A stretch of DNA of 64,000 nucleotides, taken from positions 138,581 through 202,580 of the forward strand of contig VXSK01000023.1 in the NCBI GenBank assembly GCA_009838035.1, given 5' to 3'. The notes beneath the pieces are model-generated. The model made no database searches, had not been told where the DNA came from, and worked only from the letters and a program-made list of their open reading frames with translations. Source of the stretch: Gammaproteobacteria bacterium (lineage in GTDB: Bacteria > Pseudomonadota > Gammaproteobacteria > Steroidobacterales > Foliamicaceae). Numbering within the stretch: the first letter of the stretch is position 1; every line of letters starts with the position of its first letter. Both the position numbers and the translations under genes were made by a program. This document shows, in pieces, positions 1 to 8,267 of this stretch.

Positions 1-11
1 CGGGCGGTACT

Positions 12-1010
12 GTGACCGGAGCCCGCACCACCGTAGTCTGCGGCTCGCTCGCGTACGACAACATCATGCTGTTTCGCGGCCGCTTTGGCGAACAGATCCT
101 TCCCGACAAGGTACACATCCTCAACGTGGCCTTCGAGGTTCCCGAGTTCCGGCGCGAATTCGGCGGCTGCGCCGGCAACATCGCCTACAACCTGGCGCTG
201 CTGGGCGACCGGCCGCTCATGCTGGCCGCCGCGGGCAGCGACTTCGCGCCCTACCGCAAGCGCATCGAGCAACTCGGAATGGACACGGCGCTGATCAGCG
301 AACTGCCCGACCAGCTCACCGCGCAGGCCTACATCATCACCGACCTGGACGACAACCAGATCACCGCCTTCCACCCGGGCGCGATGAACCACGCGCACTG
401 CCGCGAGCTGCCGCCGGAATCGGGAGCGCAACTGGGGCTTGTTTCACCGGACGGCCGCCAGGCCATGCTCGACCACGCCCGGCAGATGCACGAGGCCGGC
501 TTGCCTTTCCTGTTCGATCCGGGCCAGGGGCTGCCGAACTTCAGCGGCGAGGAACTGCGCGACTTCATCCGCATGGCGGCCTGCGTGGCGGTCAACAGTT
601 ACGAAGCGGAAATGCTGAAGCGCGCCTCGGGCTGGAACCGGGAGCGGATCTGCGCCGAGGCGGATGCGCTGATCGTGACCGAAGGCGCGCAGGGCGCGAA
701 GATCTTCCACGGGGATCGTTGCGAAACCATTCCGGCGGCCCGCACCGAAGAAGTCGTGGACCCGACCGGTTGCGGCGACGCCTTCCGGGCCGGCCTGGCT
801 TACGGTATCGTGAGAAGATGGGACTGGAAAGACTCGGGTAGGCTGGCGGCGCTGCTGGGCGCGATCAAGGCGGGCAGCGCCGGAACGCAGAACCATCGAT
901 TCGATCGAGAGCGGATTGAGAGTGAATTCAAGGAGAACTACGGCTATGAGATTGATCTCGGCGGCAGCGGGACTGACGCTGCTCTGCCTGGGCGCGCAGG
1001 CGCAGGATAA
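12..1010 (+). CDS. PfkB-family carbohydrate/nucleoside kinase (adenosine kinase-like)
   Basis: Cytoplasmic ATP-dependent kinase of the ribokinase/PfkB fold, probably acting on a nucleoside or sugar. The N-terminal GGCAGNIAYNLALLG segment (about residues 51-65) is the PfkB substrate-binding glycine signature. DPTGCGDAFRAGLAYG (about 250-265) carries the anion hole and the catalytic Asp of PfkB signature 2. The length of 332 aa is normal. The GTG start at base 12 sits in a GTGA context, suggesting a stop-start overlap with a gene just outside the window. The last 65 bases overlap the start of the following protease gene, which is long for a coupled pair; the C-terminal tail after FKENYGYE may be non-essential. 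Substrate identity is inferred: adenosine kinase-like by overall similarity, but ribokinase or fructokinase cannot be excluded. Confidence 0.8.
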   Translation: MTGARTTVVCGSLAYDNIMLFRGRFGEQILPDKVHILNVAFEVPEFRREFGGCAGNIAYNLALLGDRPLMLAAAGSDFAPYRKRIEQLGMDTALISELPDQLTAQAYIITDLDDNQITAFHPGAMNHAHCRELPPESGAQLGLVSPDGRQAMLDHARQMHEAGLPFLFDPGQGLPNFSGEELRDFIRMAACVAVNSYEAEMLKRASGWNRERICAEADALIVTEGAQGAKIFHGDRCETIPAARTEEVVDPTGCGDAFRAGLAYGIVRRWDWKDSGRLAALLGAIKAGSAGTQNHRFDRERIESEFKENYGYEIDLGGSGTDAALPGRAGAG

Positions 1011-3747
1011 CGAGGCCGCCTGGCGGCAGACCCTGGAGGAGATCCGCCCCTCGGTCGTTTCCCTGAAGGTCAACAAGACCCGGCCCTTCGACACCGAGTC
1101 CAACACGCTGCTCGACGGAACCGGCTTCGTCGTGGACGCCGAGCGCGGGATCATCCTCACCAACCGGCACATCGTATCGACCGGCCCGGTGAAGGGCGAG
1201 GCGCTGTTCGCCAACCAGGAAGAGATCGAACTCGAGCGCCTGTACGCCGATCCCGTGCACGATTTCGGCTTTCTCCGCTACGACCCGGCCGGGCTTCGCC
1301 ACATCCGCCCCGAGGGCCTGGAACTGGCCCCGGAAGCGGCGCAGCTCGGGCGCGAAATCCGCGTCGTGGGCAATGACGCGGGCGAACGGTTTTCGATTCT
1401 CGCCGGAACCATCGCGCGGCTGGACCGCACCGCCCCGAACTACGGTTTCGGCCGCTACAACGACTTCAATACCTTTTATATCCAGGCCGCTTCCGGCACC
1501 TCGGGCGGCTCCTCGGGCAGCCCGGTCATCGATATCGAGGGCCGCGCGGTGGCCCTGAACGCGGGTGGCCAGGTGCGCGCGCAAACCAGCTATTTCCTGC
1601 CGCTGGAACGGGTTCGCCGGGCGCTGGCGCTGATCCAGGAAGGCCAGCCGGTGCCGCGCGGCGGCCTGCTGACCACCTTCGAGCAACTGCCGTACGACGA
1701 ACTGCGCCGGCTGGGACTGGGAGAGGAAGCCGAGGCCGACGCCCGGGCGGCCTTTCCGGACAGCGCCGGCCTGCTGGTCGTGCGTTCGACGCTGCAGGGG
1801 TCCGCGGCTTCATCCGCGTTGATTCCGGGCGACATCCTGCTGCGGATCGAGGACCAGGAGTTTCCCGACTTCCTGCGCCTGGAAACCGTGCTCGACGGTA
1901 GCGTCGGCCAACCGGTGACGTTGCTGATCGAGCGCCGGGGCCGCGTCATCGAAGCGGTCATCGAAGTGAGCGACCTGCACGCGGTCACGCCGAGCGAATA
2001 CATCGCTTTCGCCGGGGCCTATCTGCACCCGACCTCGTATCAGCAGGCGCGCCATTTCAACGTGCCGCTGAACACGATCTACGTGGCGCAGCCCGGCTAC
2101 ATGCTGGGCCTGGCCGCGATCGAGAACGGATCGATCCTGCGCGAAATCAACGGACGGCCGGTGGAGACGCTGGACGACGTCGAACAGGCGCTGCAAGTGC
2201 TGGGGCATGAAGACGTGGCGCAGTTCCGCTACAGCACGCCGCGCAACCCGCGGGCCAACCAGGTGCGCAGCGCCCGCACCGGCCGGGGCTGGTTCGCGGC
2301 CGAACGCTGCCGGCAGGGCGAGTCCAGCCAGGACTGGTCGTGCCGGCCGCTTGCGCCCGCGGCGGCGGCCGGGGCGCCCGAACCCCGAATGACCCAGCCA
2401 CGCGAGTTCGACGATTCGCGGCTGCGCCGGATCGCGCCCTCGCTGGTGCACGTGCGATTCGACATGCCGTACGTGGTGTCCGCGGTCAACGGGCAGCACT
2501 ACTACGGCGCCGGGCTGATCGTCGATACCGAAAGGGGATGGGTGGTCGTGGACCGCAATACCGTGCCCGAGACGATGGGCGACGCGGTGCTGACCTTCAA
2601 CGGAACGCTGGAGGTCACGGCCCGGGTCGCCGCCATCCACCCGGTGCACAACCTGGCCGTGCTGCAGTACGACCCGGCGCTGCTGGGCGACACGCCCCTG
2701 CGGGCCGCGGTCTTCGCTCCGCGGGCGCCGCGGGCCGGCGAGGAGATCTTCCTGGCGGGCTTCCGCCCCGACCTGGAGCCGGTGATCCGGTCCTACGAAG
2801 CCGGCGATCTGAAGCCGATCAACGTGATGCCGTCGAACTTCGGCGGCTTTCGCGAGGCCAACCTCGAAATTTTGGAAGTGGAGAATGCCGACGTGCAGAT
2901 TTCCGGCGTGCTGCTGGATTCGCGCGCACGGGTCACGGCGCTGTGGAGCAGTTTCGCGTCGGGATCGAGAAACCGTCCCAACGAAATGGTCGCCGGCCTT
3001 CCGATCGAACACGTCCGGGTGATGCTCGATCACCTGCGGCAGGAGGCGTCCTGGCGTTCGCTGGAGGTCGAGTGGCAACGCGCGCCGCTGTCGGTGGCCC
3101 TGCGGCGCGGTCTGCCGGAGGGCTGGCGGCTGAAGGTGGAAGAGCACGATAGGGAACGCCGCCAGGTGCTGATGGCGGAACGGGCCGTGGCCGGCACGCC
3201 CGCCGCCGACCAGGTGCGGCCTGGAGACCTGCTGCTGACGATCAACGGCCGGATGGCCACGCGGCCGCGGGAAGTCGAACAGGCGATCGCGGGCGCGGAG
3301 CGGGCCGAGTTGCTGGTCTGGCGCAATGGCGAAGAGCTGAAACTGGATTTCGATACGGTGGAACTGGGCTGGGAGGGCCTGCAGGAGGTGCTGTTCTGGG
3401 CCGGCGCGCTGATTCAGGACCCGCAGCGCGGAATGGCCGCCCAGCTTGCGATCAGGCCGCAAGGCGTCACGATCCAGCACTACACCTTCGGATCGCCGGC
3501 CCACCGCTACCTGCTGCCGATCCGCTACCTGCAGGTCATCGCGCTGGACGGGCAGCCCGTAGCAAGCCTGGGCGAGTTCGCCGGCGCGCTTCAGAACGCG
3601 GGTGATAAGCCCATCATTCGCGTCGAGGGCATCACGCCCACCGGCGCGACCAAGGTTGCGACGGTGAAACTCGACCCCGGCTACTGGCCAAGTTCGCGCT
3701 TGCGGCTGAGCGACGGCGAGTGGGAGCGCTTGAATCTGGGCGAGTAG
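946..3747 (+). CDS. Double HtrA-like serine protease with PDZ domains, second protease domain degenerate
   Basis: Exported protein of 933 aa. The ATG at 946, preceded by AAGGAG, begins a clear signal peptide (about 20 residues ending GAQAQ); an earlier in-frame start would add ten residues before it. The first trypsin-like domain has a full triad: His in NRHIV, Asp in HDFGFLRYD, Ser in GSSGSPV. It is followed by PDZ-like segments. From about residue 490 a second trypsin-like domain repeats the fold, but its His position reads DRNTV and no GxSG serine loop is present, so it should be inactive. More PDZ-like sequence follows. This active-plus-dead tandem layout recalls eukaryotic Nma111/Ynm3 rather than ordinary DegP (one protease, two PDZ, about 470 aa). 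Likely role: periplasmic protein quality control. Substrates are unknown. Confidence 0.8.
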   Translation: MRLISAAAGLTLLCLGAQAQDNEAAWRQTLEEIRPSVVSLKVNKTRPFDTESNTLLDGTGFVVDAERGIILTNRHIVSTGPVKGEALFANQEEIELERLYADPVHDFGFLRYDPAGLRHIRPEGLELAPEAAQLGREIRVVGNDAGERFSILAGTIARLDRTAPNYGFGRYNDFNTFYIQAASGTSGGSSGSPVIDIEGRAVALNAGGQVRAQTSYFLPLERVRRALALIQEGQPVPRGGLLTTFEQLPYDELRRLGLGEEAEADARAAFPDSAGLLVVRSTLQGSAASSALIPGDILLRIEDQEFPDFLRLETVLDGSVGQPVTLLIERRGRVIEAVIEVSDLHAVTPSEYIAFAGAYLHPTSYQQARHFNVPLNTIYVAQPGYMLGLAAIENGSILREINGRPVETLDDVEQALQVLGHEDVAQFRYSTPRNPRANQVRSARTGRGWFAAERCRQGESSQDWSCRPLAPAAAAGAPEPRMTQPREFDDSRLRRIAPSLVHVRFDMPYVVSAVNGQHYYGAGLIVDTERGWVVVDRNTVPETMGDAVLTFNGTLEVTARVAAIHPVHNLAVLQYDPALLGDTPLRAAVFAPRAPRAGEEIFLAGFRPDLEPVIRSYEAGDLKPINVMPSNFGGFREANLEILEVENADVQISGVLLDSRARVTALWSSFASGSRNRPNEMVAGLPIEHVRVMLDHLRQEASWRSLEVEWQRAPLSVALRRGLPEGWRLKVEEHDRERRQVLMAERAVAGTPAADQVRPGDLLLTINGRMATRPREVEQAIAGAERAELLVWRNGEELKLDFDTVELGWEGLQEVLFWAGALIQDPQRGMAAQLAIRPQGVTIQHYTFGSPAHRYLLPIRYLQVIALDGQPVASLGEFAGALQNAGDKPIIRVEGITPTGATKVATVKLDPGYWPSSRLRLSDGEWERLNLGE

Positions 3748-3763
3748 GAGGCGCTTCGATCCC

Positions 3764-3862
3764 GCTCCTTTGTGTGCTTCCCTCTTTCCGGAGGCGCCAT
3801 CCTGGCTCGATTCTCGCTCTCCTGCTCCAACGCTCCTGAAAGAGGGAAGCACACAAAGGAGC
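3764..3862. repeat. Long hairpin element, copy 1 (25-bp perfect stem, 49-base loop)
   Basis: Bases 3764-3788 are perfectly complementary to 3838-3862 (25 of 25). The loop 3789-3837 is nearly identical to the reverse complement of the loop of the hairpin at 58848-58945, including a shared run of 28 bases starting GAGGCGCCATCC, while the stems of the two copies differ. It lies between two convergent genes, so it could also act as a bidirectional terminator, but the conserved loop argues for a repeat family. Confidence 0.85.
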
Positions 3863-3897
3863 TACGGTCGGCGAATCTCCCGAAGGAAGGCACTTGC

Positions 3898-5121
3898 TTA
3901 GCGCATGGCGCGGGCGGCCAGTGCACGTTTCAGCGGCGGCGCCCGATCCACGGCGCCCATCCCCAGGGCTGCAAGCGGCGCCAGCGCACCCTCGAAGGCC
4001 GCGTTGATCGCGTGGATGCCCCATGACATTTCTTCGCCGTAACGGGCCCGCTCGCGGGCGAAACGGGCCAGAACGCGGGCGTCGCCGATCAGCGCGTCGC
4101 CTTGGCCGGCGCAGACGCGCGCCAGCGCCTCGGCGTCGCCCAGTCCAAGGTTGAGCCCCTGGCCGGCGAGGGGATGTATGGTGCGCGCCGCTTCCCCAAC
4201 CAGTGCGTAGCGTTCCCCGCAGGTTTGTTCCGCCCGGCCGCGGCGTAATGGAAACGAGGCGATCGGGGTTGCGGGGGTGAGATTGCCGGCCACGCCCGCG
4301 CCAGTCTCGTTCAGCGCGGTCTGGAGGCCCTGGTCGCCGAGGTCCTTGATTCGTTCGGCGCGCTCGTCGGGCAGGCTCCAGACGATGCTCATCCGGCTCT
4401 CGCTCAACGGCAGCAAGGCCAGGACGCCGTCGTCTTCGAACCGCTGCCAGGCCGTGTCTCCATCTGCTTCGCTGCAATCCGCTTCGAATACCAGGCCGGT
4501 CTGGCCGTACCCGGTCGAACGGAATTCGACTCCCAGCGCCGAACGCAGCTTCGATTGTGCGCCGTCGGCGCCGATCAGGAGTTCGGCGCCGATCTCGTCG
4601 CCGTTATCGAGATCGAGGTAGCCGCAATCCTCCTCGATCCGCACGGACGCCAGCGCCGCGCCGGAGTAGACGCGAATCCCCTTGCACTCCTGCGCCAGGT
4701 CCCAGAGCACGCGCCGCAGCGGCGCCTCGTGAGCCACGCAGCCCAGCGACTTGACGCCCAGCTCGGCCGCGTCGAACGTGATTGAGTTCCCGGATGCGGG
4801 CCCGCCTTCTCCCCGCCACACAACCATCCGCGAAAACGCATGCGCCTGGAAATCCTGGGAGCGGGGACGTTTCGTCCTCGTGGAGGGCGGGACGCCCTCC
4901 CCCCCAGGGGGACGCCCAGGTTGCAGCCCGCATTCGTTCAGCGTTTCCACGGCGCCGGGGGATAGCGTCAGTGCGCGTTGCGGTTCCTTGCCTTCACTTT
5001 TCCGTGGAGCGGACCGCTCCACGAGCGCGACGTCCCAGCCGCAACGGCGGTTGAGCAATAGCGCGCACGCCAGGCCCACGGTGCCGCCTCCGGCGACCGC
5101 GGCCTGATAGCGCGCACTCAT
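3898..5121 (-). CDS. FAD-dependent ubiquinone-biosynthesis hydroxylase (UbiF/UbiI-like)
   Basis: Flavoprotein aromatic hydroxylase of the UbiH/UbiF/UbiI family that hydroxylates the ring of a polyprenyl-phenol intermediate. Visible: N-terminal Rossmann motif GGGTVGLACALLL (residues 11-23), the family GADGAQSKLR motif (about 190-199), and the C-terminal FAD/ribityl motif ALVGEAARTIHPLAGQGLNLG (about 325-345). The ATG overlaps the stop of ubiH as ATGA, so it is translationally coupled as third gene of pepP-ubiH-this gene. Between residues about 38 and 85 the protein carries a Pro/Gly/Arg-rich stretch encoded by two palindromic repeats (4882-4907 and 5003-5023) that is absent from usual family members; it probably forms a tolerated surface loop. 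Which carbon is hydroxylated (C1, C5 or C6) cannot be read from sequence. Confidence 0.85.
   Translation of the reverse strand: MSARYQAAVAGGGTVGLACALLLNRRCGWDVALVERSAPRKSEGKEPQRALTLSPGAVETLNECGLQPGRPPGGEGVPPSTRTKRPRSQDFQAHAFSRMVVWRGEGGPASGNSITFDAAELGVKSLGCVAHEAPLRRVLWDLAQECKGIRVYSGAALASVRIEEDCGYLDLDNGDEIGAELLIGADGAQSKLRSALGVEFRSTGYGQTGLVFEADCSEADGDTAWQRFEDDGVLALLPLSESRMSIVWSLPDERAERIKDLGDQGLQTALNETGAGVAGNLTPATPIASFPLRRGRAEQTCGERYALVGEAARTIHPLAGQGLNLGLGDAEALARVCAGQGDALIGDARVLARFARERARYGEEMSWGIHAINAAFEGALAPLAALGMGAVDRAPPLKRALAARAMR
4882..4907. repeat. REP-like palindrome, copy A (inside the ubiquinone hydroxylase gene)
   Basis: Contains GAGGGCGGGACGCCCTC (7-base arms around GGA) next to a CCTGGG block read on the minus strand. 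The same arrangement recurs at 8845-8870, 13778-13805 and 63682-63708. Here it lies in frame inside coding sequence and encodes a Gly/Pro/Val-rich insertion. Confidence 0.7.
5003..5023. repeat. Perfect 10-bp-arm palindrome within coding sequence
   Basis: Arms CGTGGAGCGG and CCGCTCCACG flank a single base. It lies about 100 bases from REP copy A in the same gene and encodes part of the segment VERSAPRK near the N terminus. It may be a second, different REP type; only one copy was noticed in the window. Confidence 0.5.
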
Positions 5122-6326
5122 AAAGGCAATCCGCGCGCCAGGCGCGACATGCGCCCGCCCTGCCCCAGCGCGAAACGCGCCAGCATCGGCCTGGCCTGCG
5201 GCAGGACGTCAAACGCCTGCAACCCCAGACCGCGCAAGGGGCGCAGCCAGGCGCTCCGGCTCAGCCGCGCGAGGCTGTCGGTAAAGCGCACCACGTTGGC
5301 CTGGTCCGACCGCCGCCACGAGGCATAGCGCGCCAGCAGGGCCGGATCGCCGGGATCGGCCGGAGGCCGGCCAGCCGCGGTCAGCGTTTCCGACAGCGCC
5401 GCGACGTCGCGCAGCGCCAGGTTGAATCCCTGGGCCACCAGCGGATGGACGCTGTTGGCCGCCGCGCCCACCAGCACCGAACGGGGCGCGGTGACCCGCT
5501 CCGCCCGATCCAGCGCCAGCGGATAAACGGCGCGTGGCCCGACCGCGACGAACTCCCCGGCGCGGTAACCCACCAGTTCCTGCAAACGGGCAAGCAGGTC
5601 CGCGTCGTTCAGTTCCCCGAGTTTCTCCGCGCCCCGGTTTGACACGATCACGAACCCGTAGCGGCGCCCGCCCGCGGGCAACACGGCCAGCGGGCCCTCG
5701 GCGGTAAAGCGCTCCCAGGCCGTGTCCGGCCGGACCGCCTTGCGGACCTCGGCCAGGCCCGTCAGCGCAACCTGCGGGTATTCCTTGTGCTCGGCTTGGA
5801 TGCCGAACTTCTCGCGCAACGGCGAGCGCGCGCCTTCCGCCACCGCCAGCAAACGAGTCGTGAGCGTCTTCTGCTTCCCGGCGCCGGCTTTGACGCTGAC
5901 GCGCACTTTGTCCGACTCCGTCTTCACCGAATGCACCTTGCCCGGGCAATAGATGTCGACACAATCCGACTCGCGCAGCTTTTCCCAAAGCGCCTGTCCC
6001 AGCACGCGGTTGCGAACCACGCTGCCCAGGCTGTCCAGCCCCTGCGATGCGGCGTCGATCCGCGCGCCTCCGAAGCAGCCGCGCTCGGAAATCTCCACGG
6101 CCCGGATCGGGCTGGGCGTCTCGGCAAGCCGCGGCCAGACGCCCAGGTTCTCGAGGATCCGAACGCCGGTGCGCGCAATCGCGCTGGTGCGGTCGTCGAG
6201 GCTGGGCTGGCGCGGGTCCTCCGGCGGAACGGCCTCGACCACGGCCACCTTCAGCCCCAGGTCCGCCAGCGCCACCGCGAGACTGGCGCCAGTCAGCCCG
6301 CCGCCGGCCACCAGGACCGCGTACAT
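5118..6326 (-). CDS. ubiH: 2-octaprenyl-6-methoxyphenol hydroxylase-like protein
   Basis: FAD monooxygenase of ubiquinone biosynthesis, about 402 aa, usual for the family. The N terminus shows the dinucleotide motif GGGLTGASLAVALADLGL (about residues 8-25). The DDRTSAIARTGVRILENLGVW segment (about 48-68) is typical of UbiH, and the C-terminal VLVGAAANSVHPLVAQGFNL (about 284-303) is the FAD-binding GD/HP motif with AAN in place of AAH. I chose the ATG at 6326 because it begins the Rossmann strand and overlaps the pepP stop as TGATG; the open frame upstream lies inside pepP. It works in the same operon as pepP and the second hydroxylase, the arrangement seen in E. coli. UbiH versus UbiI/UbiF assignment rests on gene order and is moderately sure. 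Confidence 0.85.
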   Translation of the reverse strand: MYAVLVAGGGLTGASLAVALADLGLKVAVVEAVPPEDPRQPSLDDRTSAIARTGVRILENLGVWPRLAETPSPIRAVEISERGCFGGARIDAASQGLDSLGSVVRNRVLGQALWEKLRESDCVDIYCPGKVHSVKTESDKVRVSVKAGAGKQKTLTTRLLAVAEGARSPLREKFGIQAEHKEYPQVALTGLAEVRKAVRPDTAWERFTAEGPLAVLPAGGRRYGFVIVSNRGAEKLGELNDADLLARLQELVGYRAGEFVAVGPRAVYPLALDRAERVTAPRSVLVGAAANSVHPLVAQGFNLALRDVAALSETLTAAGRPPADPGDPALLARYASWRRSDQANVVRFTDSLARLSRSAWLRPLRGLGLQAFDVLPQARPMLARFALGQGGRMSRLARGLPL

Positions 6327-7636
6327 CAGCCGGAGCCGACCAGCGCTTCGATTTCGTCCGGGTCCTTGGGCAGCGCGGCCGTCAGCACCTCGTGTCCGGA
6401 CGCGGTCACCGCCACGTCGTCCTCGATCCGAATCCCGATTCCGCGGAAATCCTTGGGAACGTCGTTGTTCTCCGCGGCGATATAGATGCCCGGTTCGACC
6501 GTGCAGCACATGCCGAGTTCGAGCTTGCGCGGTTCGCCGTCGGTCTCATAGTCGCCCACGTCGTGCACGTCCATTCCCAGCCAGTGCGAGGTGCGGTGCA
6601 TGAAGAACTCGCGGTAGGCGCCGTCGCGAACCAGCTCGGACACCTTGCCCTTGAGCAGTCCGATCCGCTTGAGCCCGCGCGTGATCACGTCGACGGCGGC
6701 ATGGTGCGGGTCGAGGATGGCCGCGCCGGGTTCCATCGTCGCGATCGCTGCGCGCTGCGCTTCCAGCACGATTTCGTAGACGGCGCGTTGCTCGGGCGAG
6801 TACGCGCCACCGACCGGCCAGGTCCGGGTAATGTCGGACGCGTAGCCTTCGAGTTCGCAGCCCGCATCGACCAGCAGCAGGTCGCCGTCGCGCATCCGGC
6901 TCGTGTTCTCGTTGTAGTGCAGGATGCAGGCATTGACGCCGGAGGCGACGATCGAGGGATACGACTCGGTCGCGCCGCTCCGGTTGAAGCGATAGACGAT
7001 CTCCGCTTCCACCTCGTATTCGTACATGTCCGGGCGGGTGCGCCGCATCCCCCGCTTGTGGGCATCGACCGCCACCGCCGCGGAACTGCGCATGCACTCC
7101 AGCTCCGTTTCGTGCTTGCACAGGCGCATTTCGTGCAAGTAGAAGTCCAGCGCGGCAACCTGCACCGGCGCCTTGTTGCGCTCCCTGGACCCGTCACGCA
7201 TTTTCTTCAGCCAACCGCCCAGCCGCGCCTCGAAATCCGGGTTGCTGCCGAGGTCGTAGTGGACCGTGTCGCAGCCCTTGAGCAACTTGGGCATGACCTC
7301 GTCCAGCGCGCCGATGGGATAGGCGGAATCCGCGCCGAATTGCTCCTTCGCCCCGTCGGGTCCGGCGCGCTTGCCGTCCCAGAGTTCGCGCTGGGGATCG
7401 CGGTCGCGGCAGAACAGCACGAACTCGCCGTCGGCGCGGCCGGGCACGAGCACGGCCACCGCCTCGGGCTCGCGAAATCCGGTCAGGTACAGCAGGTTGG
7501 TGTCCGGGCGATACGGGTAATCGACGTCGCGGCTGCGAACCCTCACCGGGCTCGCGGGAACGATGGCCGCGCAGCCCGGACCGAGCGCGCCGAGAAGGGC
7601 GCGGCGCCGGCGGGCGAAGTCTTCGGCCTGGAGCAT
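6326..7636 (-). CDS. pepP: Xaa-Pro aminopeptidase P (M24B)
   Basis: Cytoplasmic metallopeptidase that removes an N-terminal residue preceding proline. The 436 aa length matches E. coli PepP (about 440). The N-terminal creatinase-like domain (RRRALLGALGPGCAAIVPA, FREPEAVAVLVPG) is followed by a pita-bread catalytic domain with all five metal ligands visible: Asp and Asp in DAGCELEGYASDITRTWP, His in HRTSHWLGMDVHD, Glu in CTVEPGIY and Glu in IRIEDDVAVT. It is first in the operon with two ubiquinone hydroxylases and is divergent from the zapB-like gene, so the promoter must lie in the short gap 7637-7710. A second M24 enzyme lies at 48934-50271. Confidence 0.92.
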   Translation of the reverse strand: MLQAEDFARRRRALLGALGPGCAAIVPASPVRVRSRDVDYPYRPDTNLLYLTGFREPEAVAVLVPGRADGEFVLFCRDRDPQRELWDGKRAGPDGAKEQFGADSAYPIGALDEVMPKLLKGCDTVHYDLGSNPDFEARLGGWLKKMRDGSRERNKAPVQVAALDFYLHEMRLCKHETELECMRSSAAVAVDAHKRGMRRTRPDMYEYEVEAEIVYRFNRSGATESYPSIVASGVNACILHYNENTSRMRDGDLLLVDAGCELEGYASDITRTWPVGGAYSPEQRAVYEIVLEAQRAAIATMEPGAAILDPHHAAVDVITRGLKRIGLLKGKVSELVRDGAYREFFMHRTSHWLGMDVHDVGDYETDGEPRKLELGMCCTVEPGIYIAAENNDVPKDFRGIGIRIEDDVAVTASGHEVLTAALPKDPDEIEALVGSG

Positions 7637-7710
7637 TTGCCGATTTTAGCCGGTCGCCCGTTCCCCGCGCGTCCACTCGAAAGAGGCGCTTCGTGCTATA
7701 TTCGCGGGTT

Positions 7711-7935
7711 ATGGCACAGGAACAAAACCTGCAGAACGAGATCGAATTGCTGTCGGAGCGGGTCGACGAACTGCTCGACCTGAACGATCAGTTGCGCCGC
7801 GAGAATGCCGCGCTGCTGACCCAGTGCGAAAAGCTACAGGGCGAGCGCTCCAGGCTGTTCAATACACGGGAGGAAGCGCGTCAGCGGGTCGCCGAGATGG
7901 TTCAGCGGCTGCGCAGCATGGAACGCAGCGTGTGA
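7711..7935 (+). CDS. ZapB-like coiled-coil protein (TIGR02449 family)
   Basis: Small 74-aa protein that is almost wholly a heptad coiled coil: LQNEIELLSERVDELLDLND then LRRENAALLTQCEKLQ. Family members of this size sit directly upstream of zapA in gammaproteobacteria and are thought to assist Z-ring assembly. The ATG at 7711 gives the conserved MAQEQNLQNEIE start; an in-frame GTG 18 bases upstream is possible but adds no conserved residues. The stop overlaps the GTG of zapA as GTGA. Function is inferred from context and coiled-coil character. Confidence 0.8.
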   Translation: MAQEQNLQNEIELLSERVDELLDLNDQLRRENAALLTQCEKLQGERSRLFNTREEARQRVAEMVQRLRSMERSV

Positions 7936-8267
7936 CCGAAAAGTTCGAGACCGTCAGGCTTCGAATCCTGGGCGAGGATCACACAATCGCCTGTGAACCT
8001 GGGGACCGCGAGGTGCTGAAGAGCGCGGCTTCCCTGCTCGACGAGCAGATCGAGAACGTGCAGCACGCGGACCCCCTGCTCGACACGACCAACGTCTTCA
8101 TGCTGGCGGCTCTGAGGCTCGCCACCAACCTGCTGCAATCGCAGCGTGACAAGGACAGCAGCGCCACCGAAACCATCGACAGCGTACGCAGCGTCCGCCG
8201 GCGCGTCGAACGGCGCCTCGAAAAAGCCGCTGCCGCCGACGGCGCCAAGGCCCAAGCCGCAGGCTGA
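7932..8267 (+). CDS. zapA: Cell division protein ZapA
   Basis: FtsZ-binding protein that bundles protofilaments at mid-cell; 111 aa, typical. The N-terminal segment VRLRILGEDHTIACEPGDREVLKSAASLLDEQI matches the ZapA globular domain, and the C-terminal half (MLAALRLATNLLQSQRDKD onward) is the dimer/tetramer coiled coil. The start is GTG at 7932, overlapping the upstream stop as GTGA; longer in-frame starts lie inside the upstream gene in a frame without family similarity. Downstream, its TGA overlaps a CTG that is the likely start of the cyclo-ligase gene, leaving no room for a 6S RNA gene between the two. Confidence 0.87.
   Translation: MTEKFETVRLRILGEDHTIACEPGDREVLKSAASLLDEQIENVQHADPLLDTTNVFMLAALRLATNLLQSQRDKDSSATETIDSVRSVRRRVERRLEKAAAADGAKAQAAG

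Noticed and set aside
1810..3852. Long open frame (680 aa) on the minus strand opposite the HtrA-like gene
   Set aside because: High-GC shadow of the real plus-strand gene; sequence is His/Arg/Gln-rich without domain similarity, and the plus-strand frame has signal peptide and protease motifs.
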